From Allobosea vaviloviae (GTDB taxonomy: Bacteria; Pseudomonadota; Alphaproteobacteria; Rhizobiales; Beijerinckiaceae), in NCBI RefSeq assembly GCF_001298265.1, contig NZ_LGSZ01000078.1, forward strand, positions 62,001 to 126,000: a stretch of 64,000 nt of DNA, read 5' to 3'. The translations under genes and the position numbers were made by a program. The notes beneath the pieces are model-generated. The model was not told the origin of the DNA. It ran no database searches and saw only the letters and a program-made list of their open reading frames with translations. Every line of letters begins with the position of its first letter. Positions within the stretch are counted from its first letter, which is position 1. Positions 44,349 to 53,616 of this stretch are shown piece by piece.

Positions 44349-45428
44349 ATGTTCCTGTTTTCCACCCCGCAGACGCGAGAAGCCCAGCCGGCCAGCCCGG
44401 TCGTCAGCGCGATCCGCGACGGCGCGGCGAAGACCGGCGCCGGCTTCGATTATCTGCTGAAGACCGCCCAGCGCGAATCGTCGCTCGAGCCGGACGCCAA
44501 AGCGAAGACCTCCAGCGCGACCGGCCTGTTCCAGTTCATCGAGCAGACCTGGCTCTCGATGGTGAAGCAGGAGGGGCCCAAGCAGGGCCTTTCCAACTAT
44601 GCCGACGCAATCACCGAAAGCGGGGGCGGGCGCCTGACGGTCTCGGACCCGGCCGCTCGCGAAAAGATCCTCGACCTGCGCAAGGATCCGCAGGTCGCGG
44701 CCGTGATGGCGGGGGCCTTCACCCAGAAGAACCGCGAGCAGCTTGCCGGCGCTCTCGGCCGCCAGCCTCATGCCGGCGAACTCTATATGGCCCATGTGCT
44801 CGGCGCGCGCGGTGCCTCCGACCTGATCCGTGCCGCGGCCAACGATCCGACGCGCAGCGCAGCCAAGGATTTTCCGGAGGCCGCGGCGGCCAATCGCGGC
44901 ATCTTCTTCGACAAGACCGGCCGGGCGCGCAGCGCGCAGGAGGTCTATGGCGTGCTCGCGGCGAGCCACGCCAATACCCAGCTTGCCGCGTCCGCCACCA
45001 TCACGCAGACGACCACGGCGCAGGCCGACGACAAGCCCGCCGAGATCGCCGCCGCTCTTCAGCCCGGACGGGCCAAAGGGTTGATCGGACTGTTCTCGAC
45101 AGAAGGCTCGCGCGCGCCGGTCTCGAAGGCCGTTGCCAATCTCTGGACGAGCCCGCGCGCGGACGGCACCCGCACGGCCTCGCTCGACGCGGCCGAGCGC
45201 TATTTCCCGCGCCAGACGAAATCCGACGCGACCGCCGTGGCACCGACGGTGGCGGATGCTACGGCGGCGAATACATCCGCTGCGAAGGCTGTCGCCGCTC
45301 CGCTGCCGCCGGCGCGCCCGGTCGAACTGACCCAGCCCGCCGCCGCCGTTCAGGCGCGTGCCGCGACGCGGACGCGCCGCGCACCGCTCGACCTGTCCTC
45401 CTTCATGATCCAGCGGAGCGGCACATGA
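44349..45428 (+). CDS. Lytic-transglycosylase-domain protein
   Basis: 359 residues. The SLT catalytic Glu is in QRESSLEPDAKAKTSSATGLFQF near residue 42, and the C-terminal ~160 residues are Ala/Thr/Pro-rich. No signal peptide is obvious. In Alphaproteobacteria such proteins are often flagellum-linked. Its stop overlaps the DUF2336 start (ATGA), so they are coupled. Confidence 0.8.
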   Translation: MFLFSTPQTREAQPASPVVSAIRDGAAKTGAGFDYLLKTAQRESSLEPDAKAKTSSATGLFQFIEQTWLSMVKQEGPKQGLSNYADAITESGGGRLTVSDPAAREKILDLRKDPQVAAVMAGAFTQKNREQLAGALGRQPHAGELYMAHVLGARGASDLIRAAANDPTRSAAKDFPEAAAANRGIFFDKTGRARSAQEVYGVLAASHANTQLAASATITQTTTAQADDKPAEIAAALQPGRAKGLIGLFSTEGSRAPVSKAVANLWTSPRADGTRTASLDAAERYFPRQTKSDATAVAPTVADATAANTSAAKAVAAPLPPARPVELTQPAAAVQARAATRTRRAPLDLSSFMIQRSGT

Positions 45429-46639
45429 TCGTTCGCCGTTTCCTGCTTTGGGCCCGCACGGCCAATGCCGAGGCGCGTGCCGATGGCGCGGCCGCACTGG
45501 CGGGTGCCTATCTGCGCTCCAGCATGGCCGAGGAGGACCGCGCCGAGGCCGAGACCGCGCTGATGTCGCTGATCGATGATCCTTCGCCGCGGGTGCGCCG
45601 GGCGATCGCCGAGGAAATGGCGTCGTCGCCGCGCGCCCCGCGCAATCTCGTGCTCGGACTGATCGCCGATCAGAGCGATGTCGCAGCCCTGGTGCTGGCC
45701 CATTCCCCGGTCCTGACGGAGGCCGATCTCGTCGATGCCGCCGCGATCGGCGACATGCTGGCCCAGCGCGCCGTCGCGCTGCGCCAGGCTCTGCCGGCGA
45801 GCGTCTGTGCCGCCCTGGCGGAGGTCGGCTGCGAGGGGGCGCTGGTCCCCCTGGCCGGCACCCGCACCGCCGATATCCCGGAGTTCTCGCTGGAGCGCAT
45901 GGTCGAGCGGGCCGGCGAGAGCGGCGCGCTGCGCGAGGCCTTGCTGGCGCGCTCCGATTTGCCTGCCGGCCTCAGGCAGGCGATCGCCGCCAAGGTTTCG
46001 GACGCGCTGGCGAGCTTCGTCACCGGTTGCGGCTGGCTGACGCCCGAGCGCAGCGCGAGGCTCGCGCGCGAATCGACCGAGCGCGTCGCCGTGGCGTTGG
46101 CTGCCGGCGGCGAGGAGAGCGATGCGCCGGCCATCGTCGATGTGCTTCGGCTCAACGGGCGGCTGACGCCTGGCCTGATGCTGCGCTCGCTTTTGTCAGG
46201 CGAGCCCGCTCTGGCGGAAGCCGCCTTCGTGGCGCTCTCGGCCTTGCCGGCCGCGCGTGTCGCCGCGCTGCTGCGAGACCGTCGCGGCGCCGGCCTCAAG
46301 GCGCTCTATCGCAAGGCGGGGCTCCCGGTCTCGCTTCAGCCTGCTTTCACGGCCGCGATCGCAACGCTCAATGCGCGGGGCTTCGATGCCCGCGGAACCG
46401 GGCGCGGCATCGACCGCACCCTGCTGCGCGAGGTGCTGATCGCCTGCGAAATGCGGGACGATCCGGAGGGCGGCGCGCTGATGGCGCTGCTGCGCCGGAT
46501 GGATGCCGAGGCTGCCCGCGAAGAGGCCAAGGCGCTGGCGGATTCGCTCGCCGACGACGCCGCGCTGGCCTATCTGGTCGAAGCCGATCCCGCGCTTCTT
46601 GTCGAGCTCGAGATCGGGGATATCAGGCAGGCGGCTTGA
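45425..46639 (+). CDS. DUF2336 domain protein
   Basis: 404 residues, helix-rich, with no signal peptide. LLWARTANAEARADGAAALAGAYLR and DDPSPRVRRAIAEEMASSP match the start of DUF2336, whose repeat-like helices resemble HEAT-type modules. Function unknown. It overlaps the transglycosylase gene by 4 bases, pointing to a common role, probably at the cell envelope. Confidence 0.85.
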   Translation: MIVRRFLLWARTANAEARADGAAALAGAYLRSSMAEEDRAEAETALMSLIDDPSPRVRRAIAEEMASSPRAPRNLVLGLIADQSDVAALVLAHSPVLTEADLVDAAAIGDMLAQRAVALRQALPASVCAALAEVGCEGALVPLAGTRTADIPEFSLERMVERAGESGALREALLARSDLPAGLRQAIAAKVSDALASFVTGCGWLTPERSARLARESTERVAVALAAGGEESDAPAIVDVLRLNGRLTPGLMLRSLLSGEPALAEAAFVALSALPAARVAALLRDRRGAGLKALYRKAGLPVSLQPAFTAAIATLNARGFDARGTGRGIDRTLLREVLIACEMRDDPEGGALMALLRRMDAEAAREEAKALADSLADDAALAYLVEADPALLVELEIGDIRQAA

Positions 46640-46685
46640 GTCTTGTCGGCCCCCGACCCCGTTGCAAACGTAAAGTGATAACGTC

Positions 46686-47117
46686 TCAAATCTTAGCGTG
46701 GGCGGCTTGATCGTACTCGGCTAAAAGTTGCCTACGACGGTCGCCTTGCGCGATATCGACAATGAGTGTTCGCTTGAGTTTGACATCGGGGTGATGTGCG
46801 TTGTGAGCGGCGAACCAGAATGCTTCCGACAGCGGCTCGCTGTCGTGCCAAGTCGTCATAACGAATTTGTCGTCCGGTACGTCGCCGTAGTCGAACTCCG
46901 CAAGGTTCGCGTGATCGACGCTGTCGTCCCAGAGGCTACAATCCGGCCCCCAAGCCATCATGTAGAGGCAACCGCTTCTGACCAGCCACGCGCTTACAAG
47001 GTGGCGCCATTCGCTTGTTACGGCCTGGTCGATCACGACCACGGCTTTAAACGGCCCAACTCCCAATTCTGGCGGTGTCTGGCCGGGCTTGAGGTGAAGG
47101 TAGCCGATCTCGTCCAT
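46686..47117 (-). CDS. Small acidic protein in a lower-GC islet
   Basis: 143 residues. LVRSGCLYMMAWGPDCSLWD and DDKFVMTTWHDSEPLSEAFWF, with many aromatic and acidic residues, suggest a compact globular protein of the DUF7684 type. I do not recognise a function. Its codon use is less GC-biased than neighbours, and it sits next to a VapBC pair, hinting at horizontal acquisition. ATG 47117. Confidence 0.7.
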   Translation of the reverse strand: MDEIGYLHLKPGQTPPELGVGPFKAVVVIDQAVTSEWRHLVSAWLVRSGCLYMMAWGPDCSLWDDSVDHANLAEFDYGDVPDDKFVMTTWHDSEPLSEAFWFAAHNAHHPDVKLKRTLIVDIAQGDRRRQLLAEYDQAAHAKI

Positions 47118-47198
47118 AGCTTTGATCCTAGCACCTTACGCAACGCGGTCGGGGCCGACGCTACCGATCCAAGTTGCACCTTCCGGATGCGGACAGGC

Positions 47199-47585
47199 TC
47201 ACGCCGCCTGAATATCGGTTTGTGAGAAATCGTTCCCCTTGAACAGGAGCGGCTCCTGTCTGGTCGCGGCGAGGGCGTAGGAAAAACAGTCGCCAAAGTT
47301 GAGACCTGCGGAATGGCGGCCCTTCCCGAAGCGCCGCCAGGCGCGGCGTGCGAGATCGACCTGTTCTGCGTCGACGGCGACGATCTCGACGCCGGCCCTG
47401 TAAAGCCAGAGATCCAGTTCGCTGCCGCCGGCCTCGCCGAGGCGCGTCTCGATGACCATGGCGGTTTCCAAAACCGTCGCCGCTGAGATCAGCCGGATCG
47501 GATCATCGGCAATCCGGCTTTCGAAGTCGGCAGCTTCGGGCTCGTCGAACGCGATGGCAACCAGCGCCGAGGAGTCGATAACCAT
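47199..47585 (-). CDS. vapC: VapC-type PIN-domain ribonuclease toxin
   Basis: 128 residues. [11 protein letters not shown] (Asp near residue 4), SAATVLETAMV (Glu near 41) and GLNFGDCFSYALA (Asp near 99) are the acidic Mg2+ ligands of PIN. It cleaves RNA when free of antitoxin. Its ATG overlaps the vapB stop by one base (TGATG). One of the cleanest TA pairs in the window. Confidence 0.92.
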   Translation of the reverse strand: MVIDSSALVAIAFDEPEAADFESRIADDPIRLISAATVLETAMVIETRLGEAGGSELDLWLYRAGVEIVAVDAEQVDLARRAWRRFGKGRHSAGLNFGDCFSYALAATRQEPLLFKGNDFSQTDIQAA

Positions 47586-47839
47586 CAGCGTGGCAAGCCC
47601 GTCTCGTCGTAGCCCAGGATTTCCTCCGCACTGCGGCTGTCCAGTACAGGCAGGGAACTCCAGCGACGCCGGCTGGCTGCGAGGTCTTCGAGAAGCGACG
47701 CCTTACGCGGCGCGCCACCGATACGACGCAGGCGTTCTTCCAACGCCAGCTTGGTCGCGGTCGTAATGCTCTCGCCGGTTCGATGCGCCAGTGCGCGGGC
47801 GAGCCGCTCCGTCTCCGCGTCCTTTATGCTCAATGCCAT
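47585..47839 (-). CDS. vapB: VapB-type antitoxin
   Basis: 84 residues with an N-terminal ribbon-helix-helix-like segment ([21 protein letters not shown], Rv0623-type) and a C-terminal toxin-binding tail [18 protein letters not shown]. Neutralises VapC. ATG 47839; the region upstream contains a CTACCT direct repeat spaced by 19 bases (47858, 47877) that may be its operator. Confidence 0.9.
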   Translation of the reverse strand: MALSIKDAETERLARALAHRTGESITTATKLALEERLRRIGGAPRKASLLEDLAASRRRWSSLPVLDSRSAEEILGYDETGLPR

Positions 47840-47988
47840 TGCGTGGTTGGTTCCTGTCTACCTTATCAGGGGCATTCTACCTCGATTGTGTCGCCTTGCC
47901 ACGTTTTTCCGGCGCAGCCAGCCTGGAACCTGAGTTGGCGTCGGACATGTCGATACCTGACAGATGTCCGCCAGACGCAACACGGTCC

Positions 47989-48762
47989 TCAATACCCGAA
48001 CTGCTCCCGCAAGATCCGCTCGTCGAGGCTGTGGCCGGGGTCGTGCAGCATGACCAGGTCGATCGTGCGGTCGATCTCGATCTCGACGCGCAGGACATTG
48101 TCGATCTGGACGTGGTCGGCGACCGCGCTGACCGGGCGCTTTTCAGCTTCGAGCACCTCGATCGTCACCTTGGCGTGGTCGGGCAGGAGTGCGCCGCGCC
48201 AGCGCCGGGGGCGGAAGGCCGAGATCGGCGTCAGCGCCAGCAGGGGGGCGTCGAGCGGGAGGATCGGGCCGTTGGCGGAGAGGTTGTAGGCGGTCGAGCC
48301 GGCCGGCGTTGCCAGCAGCACGCCGTCGGCGACGAGCTCGTTGAGGCGGACCTGCCCGTCGATCGAGATGCGCAGCTTTGCCGCCTGATAGGAGCGGCGC
48401 AGCAGCGAGACCTCGTTGATCGCCTCGGCGCTGACCTCGGTGCCGTCTTGGTCGATGGCCTTCATCGCGAGCGGATGGACGACGCTGCGCTGCGCCTCGG
48501 AGAGCTTCTTGCGCAGGCCGCGTTCGCGGAACTCGTTCATCAGGAAGCCGACGGAGCCGCGATTCATCCCGTAGATCGGCGTGCCCGTGCCGATGAAGCG
48601 ATGCAGCGTCTGCAGCATCAACCCATCTCCGCCGAGCGCGACAATGACGTCGGCGGTCGCGGTATCGGCATTGCCATAGCGCTCGGTGAGCTTGGCCAGC
48701 GCGGCCTGCGCCTCCGGGGTCTCGCTGGCGACGAAGGAGATGGCCTGGAAGCGCTCGGTCAT
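47989..48762 (-). CDS. nadK: NAD kinase
   Basis: 257 residues. [16 protein letters not shown] is the GGDG diphosphate-binding loop near residue 45, and [17 protein letters not shown] near 170 is the conserved NAD-kinase block. It phosphorylates NAD to NADP. The alphaproteobacterial short form lacks a long N-terminal extension. Confidence 0.94.
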   Translation of the reverse strand: MTERFQAISFVASETPEAQAALAKLTERYGNADTATADVIVALGGDGLMLQTLHRFIGTGTPIYGMNRGSVGFLMNEFRERGLRKKLSEAQRSVVHPLAMKAIDQDGTEVSAEAINEVSLLRRSYQAAKLRISIDGQVRLNELVADGVLLATPAGSTAYNLSANGPILPLDAPLLALTPISAFRPRRWRGALLPDHAKVTIEVLEAEKRPVSAVADHVQIDNVLRVEIEIDRTIDLVMLHDPGHSLDERILREQFGY

Positions 48763-48860
48763 CGCTGGTCCTGAAGCGGCGCGCCGTGGCGGCGCAAGGC
48801 CGTGCCTTTAGCACGGGCGGCATGAGGATCGCGAGCCGGCAGGCCGGGAAATCAGCCATG

Positions 48861-48889
48861 AAAAAAGGCCGGGGTCGCCCCCGGCCTTC
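48861..48889 (-). terminator. Rho-independent terminator of the metallo-hydrolase gene
   Basis: On the minus strand, an AAGGCCGGGG hairpin with complement CCCCGGCCTT is followed by TTTT, 30 bases after the stop of the gene at 48919. Stem is GC-rich and the U-tract is six bases long. Confidence 0.88.
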
Positions 48890-48918
48890 TTGGAATGCGT
48901 CGATGGGAGGCGCGATCG

Positions 48919-49902
48919 TCAGATCGCGGTGCTCCACTGCACCGGGACCAGCTCGAAGCCATTGCCGGACTTGGCGATGTAGCCGGTCGCGGGGAAGGGC
49001 GCATGGTAGAAGGCCACCTGCATCTTGTCGGCCGAGACCATGTCGAGCAGCTTGCGGCGCGTCGCAGCCGCCTGCGGGCCATCCATGTCGAAAACGGCCG
49101 ACCAGTCCGGATTGCGCACGAACAGGGCAGGGTGATTGGTGGTGTCGGACATCACCATCATCCTGCCGGCGCCGGAGGCGACTGCGAAGACCGTGTGGCC
49201 CGGCGTATGGCCCGGCGCGGCGATCGCGGTGATGCCGGGCAGGATCTCCTTGCCGCCCTCGTACTGCTTCACATCCTTGGCGATCGGCGCAAAGACGCGG
49301 CGCACTCCGGCGAAGGCGCCCTTCATGGCCTCGGGCGCAGCGCCCATCTTGGCGTCGTCCATCCAGAAGGCCCATTCGGCTGCCGGCACCATCACCTCGG
49401 CATTCGGGAACCTGGCGGTGCCGTCCTTCGTCCGGAAGCCGTTGATGTGGTCGCCATGGAAATGACTGAACACGACGGTCGAGACGTCCTTGGCGTCGAA
49501 GCCCGCCGCCTTGAAATTCGTCATCCAAGTGCCTGAGGTCGGCGCGCCGGAATCGCCGTTGCCGGTGTCGATCAAGGTCAGCTTGCCACCCTGCTGGATC
49601 GCCAGCGTGGTGAAGGTGATGTTGAGCGCGTCGGGCGGCAGGAAGGCCTCGGCCATCGCCTTCTTCACATCGGCGAGCTCGGCATTGCGGACGAAACCTT
49701 CGAGCGGCCGCTTGGCGAAGCCGTCATTGATGGCGGTGACGGTGATGTCGCCGATCTTGTAGCGGTAGAATCCGGGGGCCTGGTTCACGGGAGTTCCTTG
49801 CGCATAGGCCGGGCCGAGCCCAGGCAGGTCCAATGTGGCGGCAGCGGCGAGGGCGCCGGCACCAGCGATCACGCCGCGGCGTGACAGGTTGAAATCCGTC
49901 AT
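48919..49902 (-). CDS. Tat-exported metallo-beta-lactamase-fold hydrolase
   Basis: 327 residues. A twin-arginine signal (LSRRGVIAGAGALAAAATL) is cleaved near residue 35 (AYAQG). Zn ligands HFHGDHINGF near residue 131 (HxHxDH), GHTPGHTVF near 232 and MSDTTNHP near 251. It resembles lactonases/methyl-parathion-hydrolase-type MBL enzymes. Substrate unknown. ATG 49902. Confidence 0.9.
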   Translation of the reverse strand: MTDFNLSRRGVIAGAGALAAAATLDLPGLGPAYAQGTPVNQAPGFYRYKIGDITVTAINDGFAKRPLEGFVRNAELADVKKAMAEAFLPPDALNITFTTLAIQQGGKLTLIDTGNGDSGAPTSGTWMTNFKAAGFDAKDVSTVVFSHFHGDHINGFRTKDGTARFPNAEVMVPAAEWAFWMDDAKMGAAPEAMKGAFAGVRRVFAPIAKDVKQYEGGKEILPGITAIAAPGHTPGHTVFAVASGAGRMMVMSDTTNHPALFVRNPDWSAVFDMDGPQAAATRRKLLDMVSADKMQVAFYHAPFPATGYIAKSGNGFELVPVQWSTAI

Positions 49903-50035
49903 TTTTGTCTCCCTCGGCTCGGGTGGAGCCTGCGCTGGACCCTAGCTGGCGCCGCCGGGGGCGCAATCGGTCGGCGCTCCCGCAAGGTCATGGGCGGGGT
50001 CAAGTTTTCGTGAGCGGCCGCCTCCGACCCGGGCC

Positions 50036-50464
50036 TCAATCCTGCATCGGTGGCGGACTGGCTCGTCCGGTCGTGCTGTCCCTGTCGGCGAAGGCGCGCA
50101 GCATCGCCGCGCAAAGCGCGAGCGCGCCGACCGTGCCATTGCCCGAACACTCTGCGACGAGCGCCTGGAAGGCGGCGGCATCCTCGCCCACCACGCATTG
50201 CACGCTCCAGCTCCAGCCGGGAGCCTTTTGCCTGAGCAGGCCGACCGCGACGTCGATATTGGCGCTGACGGAGCCTAGCGCCTTCCAGAGTGCGCCTTGC
50301 TGGTAGATCCCGCCCGCGGGTGTCCGCCGGTTGATCAGGTGCCTGGGTTTGCGACGGACGGTGAAGCCCAACGCCTCATAGATATCGGCGTCGAGCGCCC
50401 GGTCTGGCTTGCCAATGGCTTCGCAGCGATCAGCGAGGGCAAGGAGGTTGTCGGGGCTGTCCAT
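50036..50464 (-). CDS. Phage-type small hypothetical protein
   Basis: 142 residues from MDSPDNLLALADRCEAIGKP. LLALADRCEA...DRALDADIYEALGFTVRRK and CVVGEDAAAFQALVAECSG resemble short proteins found in Hyphomicrobiales phages and prophages, but there are no other phage genes here. Function unknown. A longer start at 50578 adds an Arg/Lys-rich leader and was rejected. Confidence 0.6.
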   Translation of the reverse strand: MDSPDNLLALADRCEAIGKPDRALDADIYEALGFTVRRKPRHLINRRTPAGGIYQQGALWKALGSVSANIDVAVGLLRQKAPGWSWSVQCVVGEDAAAFQALVAECSGNGTVGALALCAAMLRAFADRDSTTGRASPPPMQD

Positions 50465-50638
50465 GGTCGCTTCATATCGCAAGGCGAGGCGCCGATCCGC
50501 TTTCCGGACGCGTTTGGCCGCTGTCCGAGCGCGTTTAGCAAGATGCAAGCCGGATGGCACGGCCCGCAAGCCGCGCACCGCTTCCCTGACAAAGGGCCGC
50601 CACCGCTGCGTCTGCTGTCGCCGCCCATATGGGGAAAC

Positions 50639-50713
50639 TGGTGCCGGCGGAGAGGATTGAACTCCCGACCTTCGGTTTACAAAACCGCTGCACTACCGCT
50701 GTGCTACGCCGGC
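50639..50713 (-). tRNA. tRNA-Thr (anticodon TGT)
   Basis: 75-nt including encoded CCA. Acceptor GCCGGCG/CGCCGGC, TTCAATCC T-loop region, and the anticodon loop TTTGTAA give TGT. Reads ACA codons. Confidence 0.95.
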
Positions 50714-50856
50714 CCCTGAATACCGGTTGTCAAATCCGGCATCCATCCCAGCGGTTACCAGCAGGGCGCGGCCAGAGCAAGATCGGTCGGGGCACGATCG
50801 ACGTGAGGGATCGTCGGGATGCCGCGCGGGAGAGGGGCGTCGACTGCCGCCACCAA

Positions 50857-50888
50857 AGAAAAAGCCCCGCCTTCTCGAAGGCGGGGCT
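50857..50888 (-). terminator. Rho-independent terminator of the MFS gene
   Basis: On the minus strand, AGCCCCGCCTT pairs with AAGGCGGGGCT around a CGAG tetraloop and is followed by a T-rich tract (TTTTCTTT), 31 bases downstream of the stop at 50919. Confidence 0.88.
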
Positions 50889-50918
50889 CGTGTCGTCGCT
50901 ACGGAGTGAGCCTCAGGC

Positions 50919-52592
50919 TCAGTTCTCGTGGGTCGTGATGTCGCGATCCTTGGTCTCCGGGACCAGCAGCATGCCGATCACGAAGGTCGCGAGCGCGAAG
51001 ACGATCGGGTACCAGAGCCCGTAATAGATGTCGCCGGTGCCCGCCACCATGGCGAAGGCGGTTGCCGGCAGGAGGCCGCCGAACCAGCCGTTGCCGATGT
51101 GATAGGGCAGCGACATGCCGGTGTAGCGGATGCGGGTCGGGAAGAGTTCGACCAGCGCCGCCGCGACCGGGCCGTAGACCATCGTGACATAGATGATCAG
51201 GATGGTCAGGATGCCGATGATCGTCAGCGACTGACCGCCGAAGAGCGCGCCGAAGAAACCCGTCTTGACGATGCGGGCATCGCCGGGAGCGGGATATCCG
51301 GCCGCGACCGCTTCCTTGGCGACAGTGGCGGCAAAGGTCGCGTCGACGGCGAGTTCCTTGCCGTTGACCGTCACCTTGGTCGGGGTCCCGGCCGGTGCCG
51401 GAGCCGAGGTGTAGACGATGGCCTGCGTCGCCAGCGTGCGGCGAGCGATGTCGCACGGTGAGGTGAAGGTGCGGATGCCGACAGGATCGAAGACCGATCC
51501 GCAGGTGGCGGGGTCCGCGACGACCTGGACCTTGACGTTCTCATGCGCTGCAGCGAGGCCCGGATTGGCGGCCTTGGTCAGCGCGCCGAAGAGCGGGAAA
51601 TAGGTCAGCGCCGCGATCAGGCAGCCGGCCAGGATGACGGGCTTGCGGCCGATCCGGTCCGACAGCGAGCCGAAGAAGATGAAGCCACCGGTTCCGATGA
51701 TCAGCGCCCAGGCGATCAGCACGTTGGCCGAGTAGAGATCGACCTTCAGGATGCTCTGGATGAAGAACAGCGCGTAGAACTGTCCGGTGTACCAGACGAC
51801 GGCCTGACCCATGGTGAGGCCGAACAGCGCGATCAACGCGATCCTGGCGTTCTTCCACTGGCCGAAGGCCTCGGTCAGCGGGGCCTTGGAGCCGGTGCCC
51901 TCTTCCTTCATCTTCTTGAAGGCCGGGGATTCCTGCATCTGCAGACGGATCCAGACGGAGACGGCGAGCAGGAAGATCGACAGCAGGAACGGAATGCGCC
52001 AGCCCCAGGCGGCGAAATCGGCCTCGCCCATGTTGACGCGGATCACCAGGATGACGATCAGCGAGAGCAGCAGGCCGAGCGTCGCGGTGGTCTGGATCCA
52101 GGAGGTGTAAAAGCCACGCCGGCCGGGGGGGGCGTGCTCGGCGACATAGACCGCGGCACCGCCGTACTCGCCGCCGAGCGCCAGGCCCTGCAGCATGCGC
52201 AGCGCGATCAGGATGACCGGCGCGACCCAGCCGATGGTGTTGTAGCTCGGCAGCAGGCCGACCAGGAAGGTCGAGGCGCCCATGATCACGATGGTCACGA
52301 GGAAGGTATATTTGCGGCCGATCAGGTCACCCAGGCGGCCGAAGAACAGCGCGCCGAACGGGCGGACCAGGAAGCCCGCGGCGAAGGCGAGCAGCGCGAA
52401 GATGGCGCGGGTGTTGGGATCGAAAGCCGAGAAGAAATGCGCGCCGATCATCACGGCCAGCGAGCCGTACAGATAAAAGTCGTACCACTCGAACACGGTG
52501 CCGAGCGATGATGCGAGAATGACGCGCTTTTCTTCCGTCGTCATGGGGCGTGGCGCGACTTTCGCCCCCGGTGCGTTTGCTGCCATGCTCAT
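50919..52592 (-). CDS. MFS transporter, metabolite:H+ symporter (MHS) type
   Basis: 557 residues. GTVFEWYDFYLYGSLAVMIG near residue 36 is the MHS family signature, and GRLGDLIGRKYTFL is the loop 2-3 motif. About 12 membrane segments, with a long extracytoplasmic insertion of about 90 residues near 375-470 that carries two cysteines (ATCGSVF, SPCDIARR). Relatives carry dicarboxylates, proline/betaine or shikimate. Substrate is not identifiable. Confidence 0.9.
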   Translation of the reverse strand: MSMAANAPGAKVAPRPMTTEEKRVILASSLGTVFEWYDFYLYGSLAVMIGAHFFSAFDPNTRAIFALLAFAAGFLVRPFGALFFGRLGDLIGRKYTFLVTIVIMGASTFLVGLLPSYNTIGWVAPVILIALRMLQGLALGGEYGGAAVYVAEHAPPGRRGFYTSWIQTTATLGLLLSLIVILVIRVNMGEADFAAWGWRIPFLLSIFLLAVSVWIRLQMQESPAFKKMKEEGTGSKAPLTEAFGQWKNARIALIALFGLTMGQAVVWYTGQFYALFFIQSILKVDLYSANVLIAWALIIGTGGFIFFGSLSDRIGRKPVILAGCLIAALTYFPLFGALTKAANPGLAAAHENVKVQVVADPATCGSVFDPVGIRTFTSPCDIARRTLATQAIVYTSAPAPAGTPTKVTVNGKELAVDATFAATVAKEAVAAGYPAPGDARIVKTGFFGALFGGQSLTIIGILTILIIYVTMVYGPVAAALVELFPTRIRYTGMSLPYHIGNGWFGGLLPATAFAMVAGTGDIYYGLWYPIVFALATFVIGMLLVPETKDRDITTHEN

Positions 52593-52973
52593 GGCGTATC
52601 TCCCCTGCGATTTCCCCGGCAGCGGGACGATCCGCGCTGCCTATTCGTCCAGCTCGCCTTCTGTCGACGCGATGCCAGCGTGCCGGTTGCAAGGCCTTGA
52701 GGCCCGATGCTCCGGTCTGGCGTAAAGCAATGCTCGCGAGTGCATGGCTCGGCAATCAAGCACTTCGTCTAACGGCGCGGTGGGAGAACCTTGCGGTATC
52801 GGCGCCAGTGCTCTGGGCAAACGGGCCGTTGTTCCAAACCGTCCAGCCTTTTTTGTGCGCGATGGCGTGAGGCTCCGGTTCGAAAAGAAGCTGCCGCCAC
52901 GGCTTCCCAAGGCGGGCGTTGCGCCTATACTCGAAAGGCGGAGGCCTATGATGCGGAAAAGGGAGGAGCGCCG
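52593..52973. other. Intergenic region without recognised genes
   Basis: 381 bases between the divergent MFS gene and the secreted protein gene. No RNA gene, terminator, long repeat or supported ORF is seen. A TATACT at 52926-52931 is a possible -10 for the gene at 52974, but its -35 (CTTCCC) is poor. Confidence 0.5.
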
Positions 52974-53561
52974 ATGTCGCGCGCCACGATGATTCGCTTC
53001 GGCCTGCTGCTGACGGCACTGCTCTTGCCCCTCGCTGCTGCCGAAGCCGGCGGGGGCCGGGCCGGCGCCCACGCCGATGCGCCCAAGGCCTCGAACTTCT
53101 CGACCGCCACGAGCCCGACCGCCACGAGCATCCATCAGCGCGTCTCGCATGCTGCGGCCGTCCGCCATCCGGTGTTGCAACATCCCGGGATTCGCCATTC
53201 CGATCTGCGGTTTGGTGGCGAGCCGCGCTGGCGCCGCTTGGGGCGCGGCCTGTTCACCTCGGCGGGCTATCTCGGCCCCTGGACCTATCCTGCCGGCGCC
53301 GGGGGAGGGCAGACAGTCTCGACCGATGGCGACGCCTCGCCGGGTTGGGTCGATCGCAACGCGTTCGAGACGATGCCGGTTCGGCCGGGCATCATGCGCT
53401 CGCCGACGCCGGAGCCGACGATCTACCGGCTCGAGGGCCGGCGCGACCGGCCGGCCACGCGGGTCATCCGGATCAGCGAGGCGGAGCCGCGTGGAGCCAA
53501 GCGCAGCCGCTTCGCCCATGCCGAGACCGGGGCGCTGCTGCTGGTCGTGCCCGGGCGCTGA
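52974..53561 (+). CDS. Secreted hypothetical protein
   Basis: 195 residues. GGGAGGA lies 9 bases before ATG 52974. A signal peptide (MIRFGLLLTALLLPLAAAEA, in region 6-25) precedes a His/Thr-rich segment and a basic C-terminal half with GRRDRPATRVIRISEAEPR. No known domain. Function unknown. Confidence 0.7.
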   Translation: MSRATMIRFGLLLTALLLPLAAAEAGGGRAGAHADAPKASNFSTATSPTATSIHQRVSHAAAVRHPVLQHPGIRHSDLRFGGEPRWRRLGRGLFTSAGYLGPWTYPAGAGGGQTVSTDGDASPGWVDRNAFETMPVRPGIMRSPTPEPTIYRLEGRRDRPATRVIRISEAEPRGAKRSRFAHAETGALLLVVPGR

Positions 53562-53616
53562 GGCCCGACCGCATCAGCTTTATGTGAAGGCAGGCTCTCG
53601 CGTTCCGGGGCAGCTC

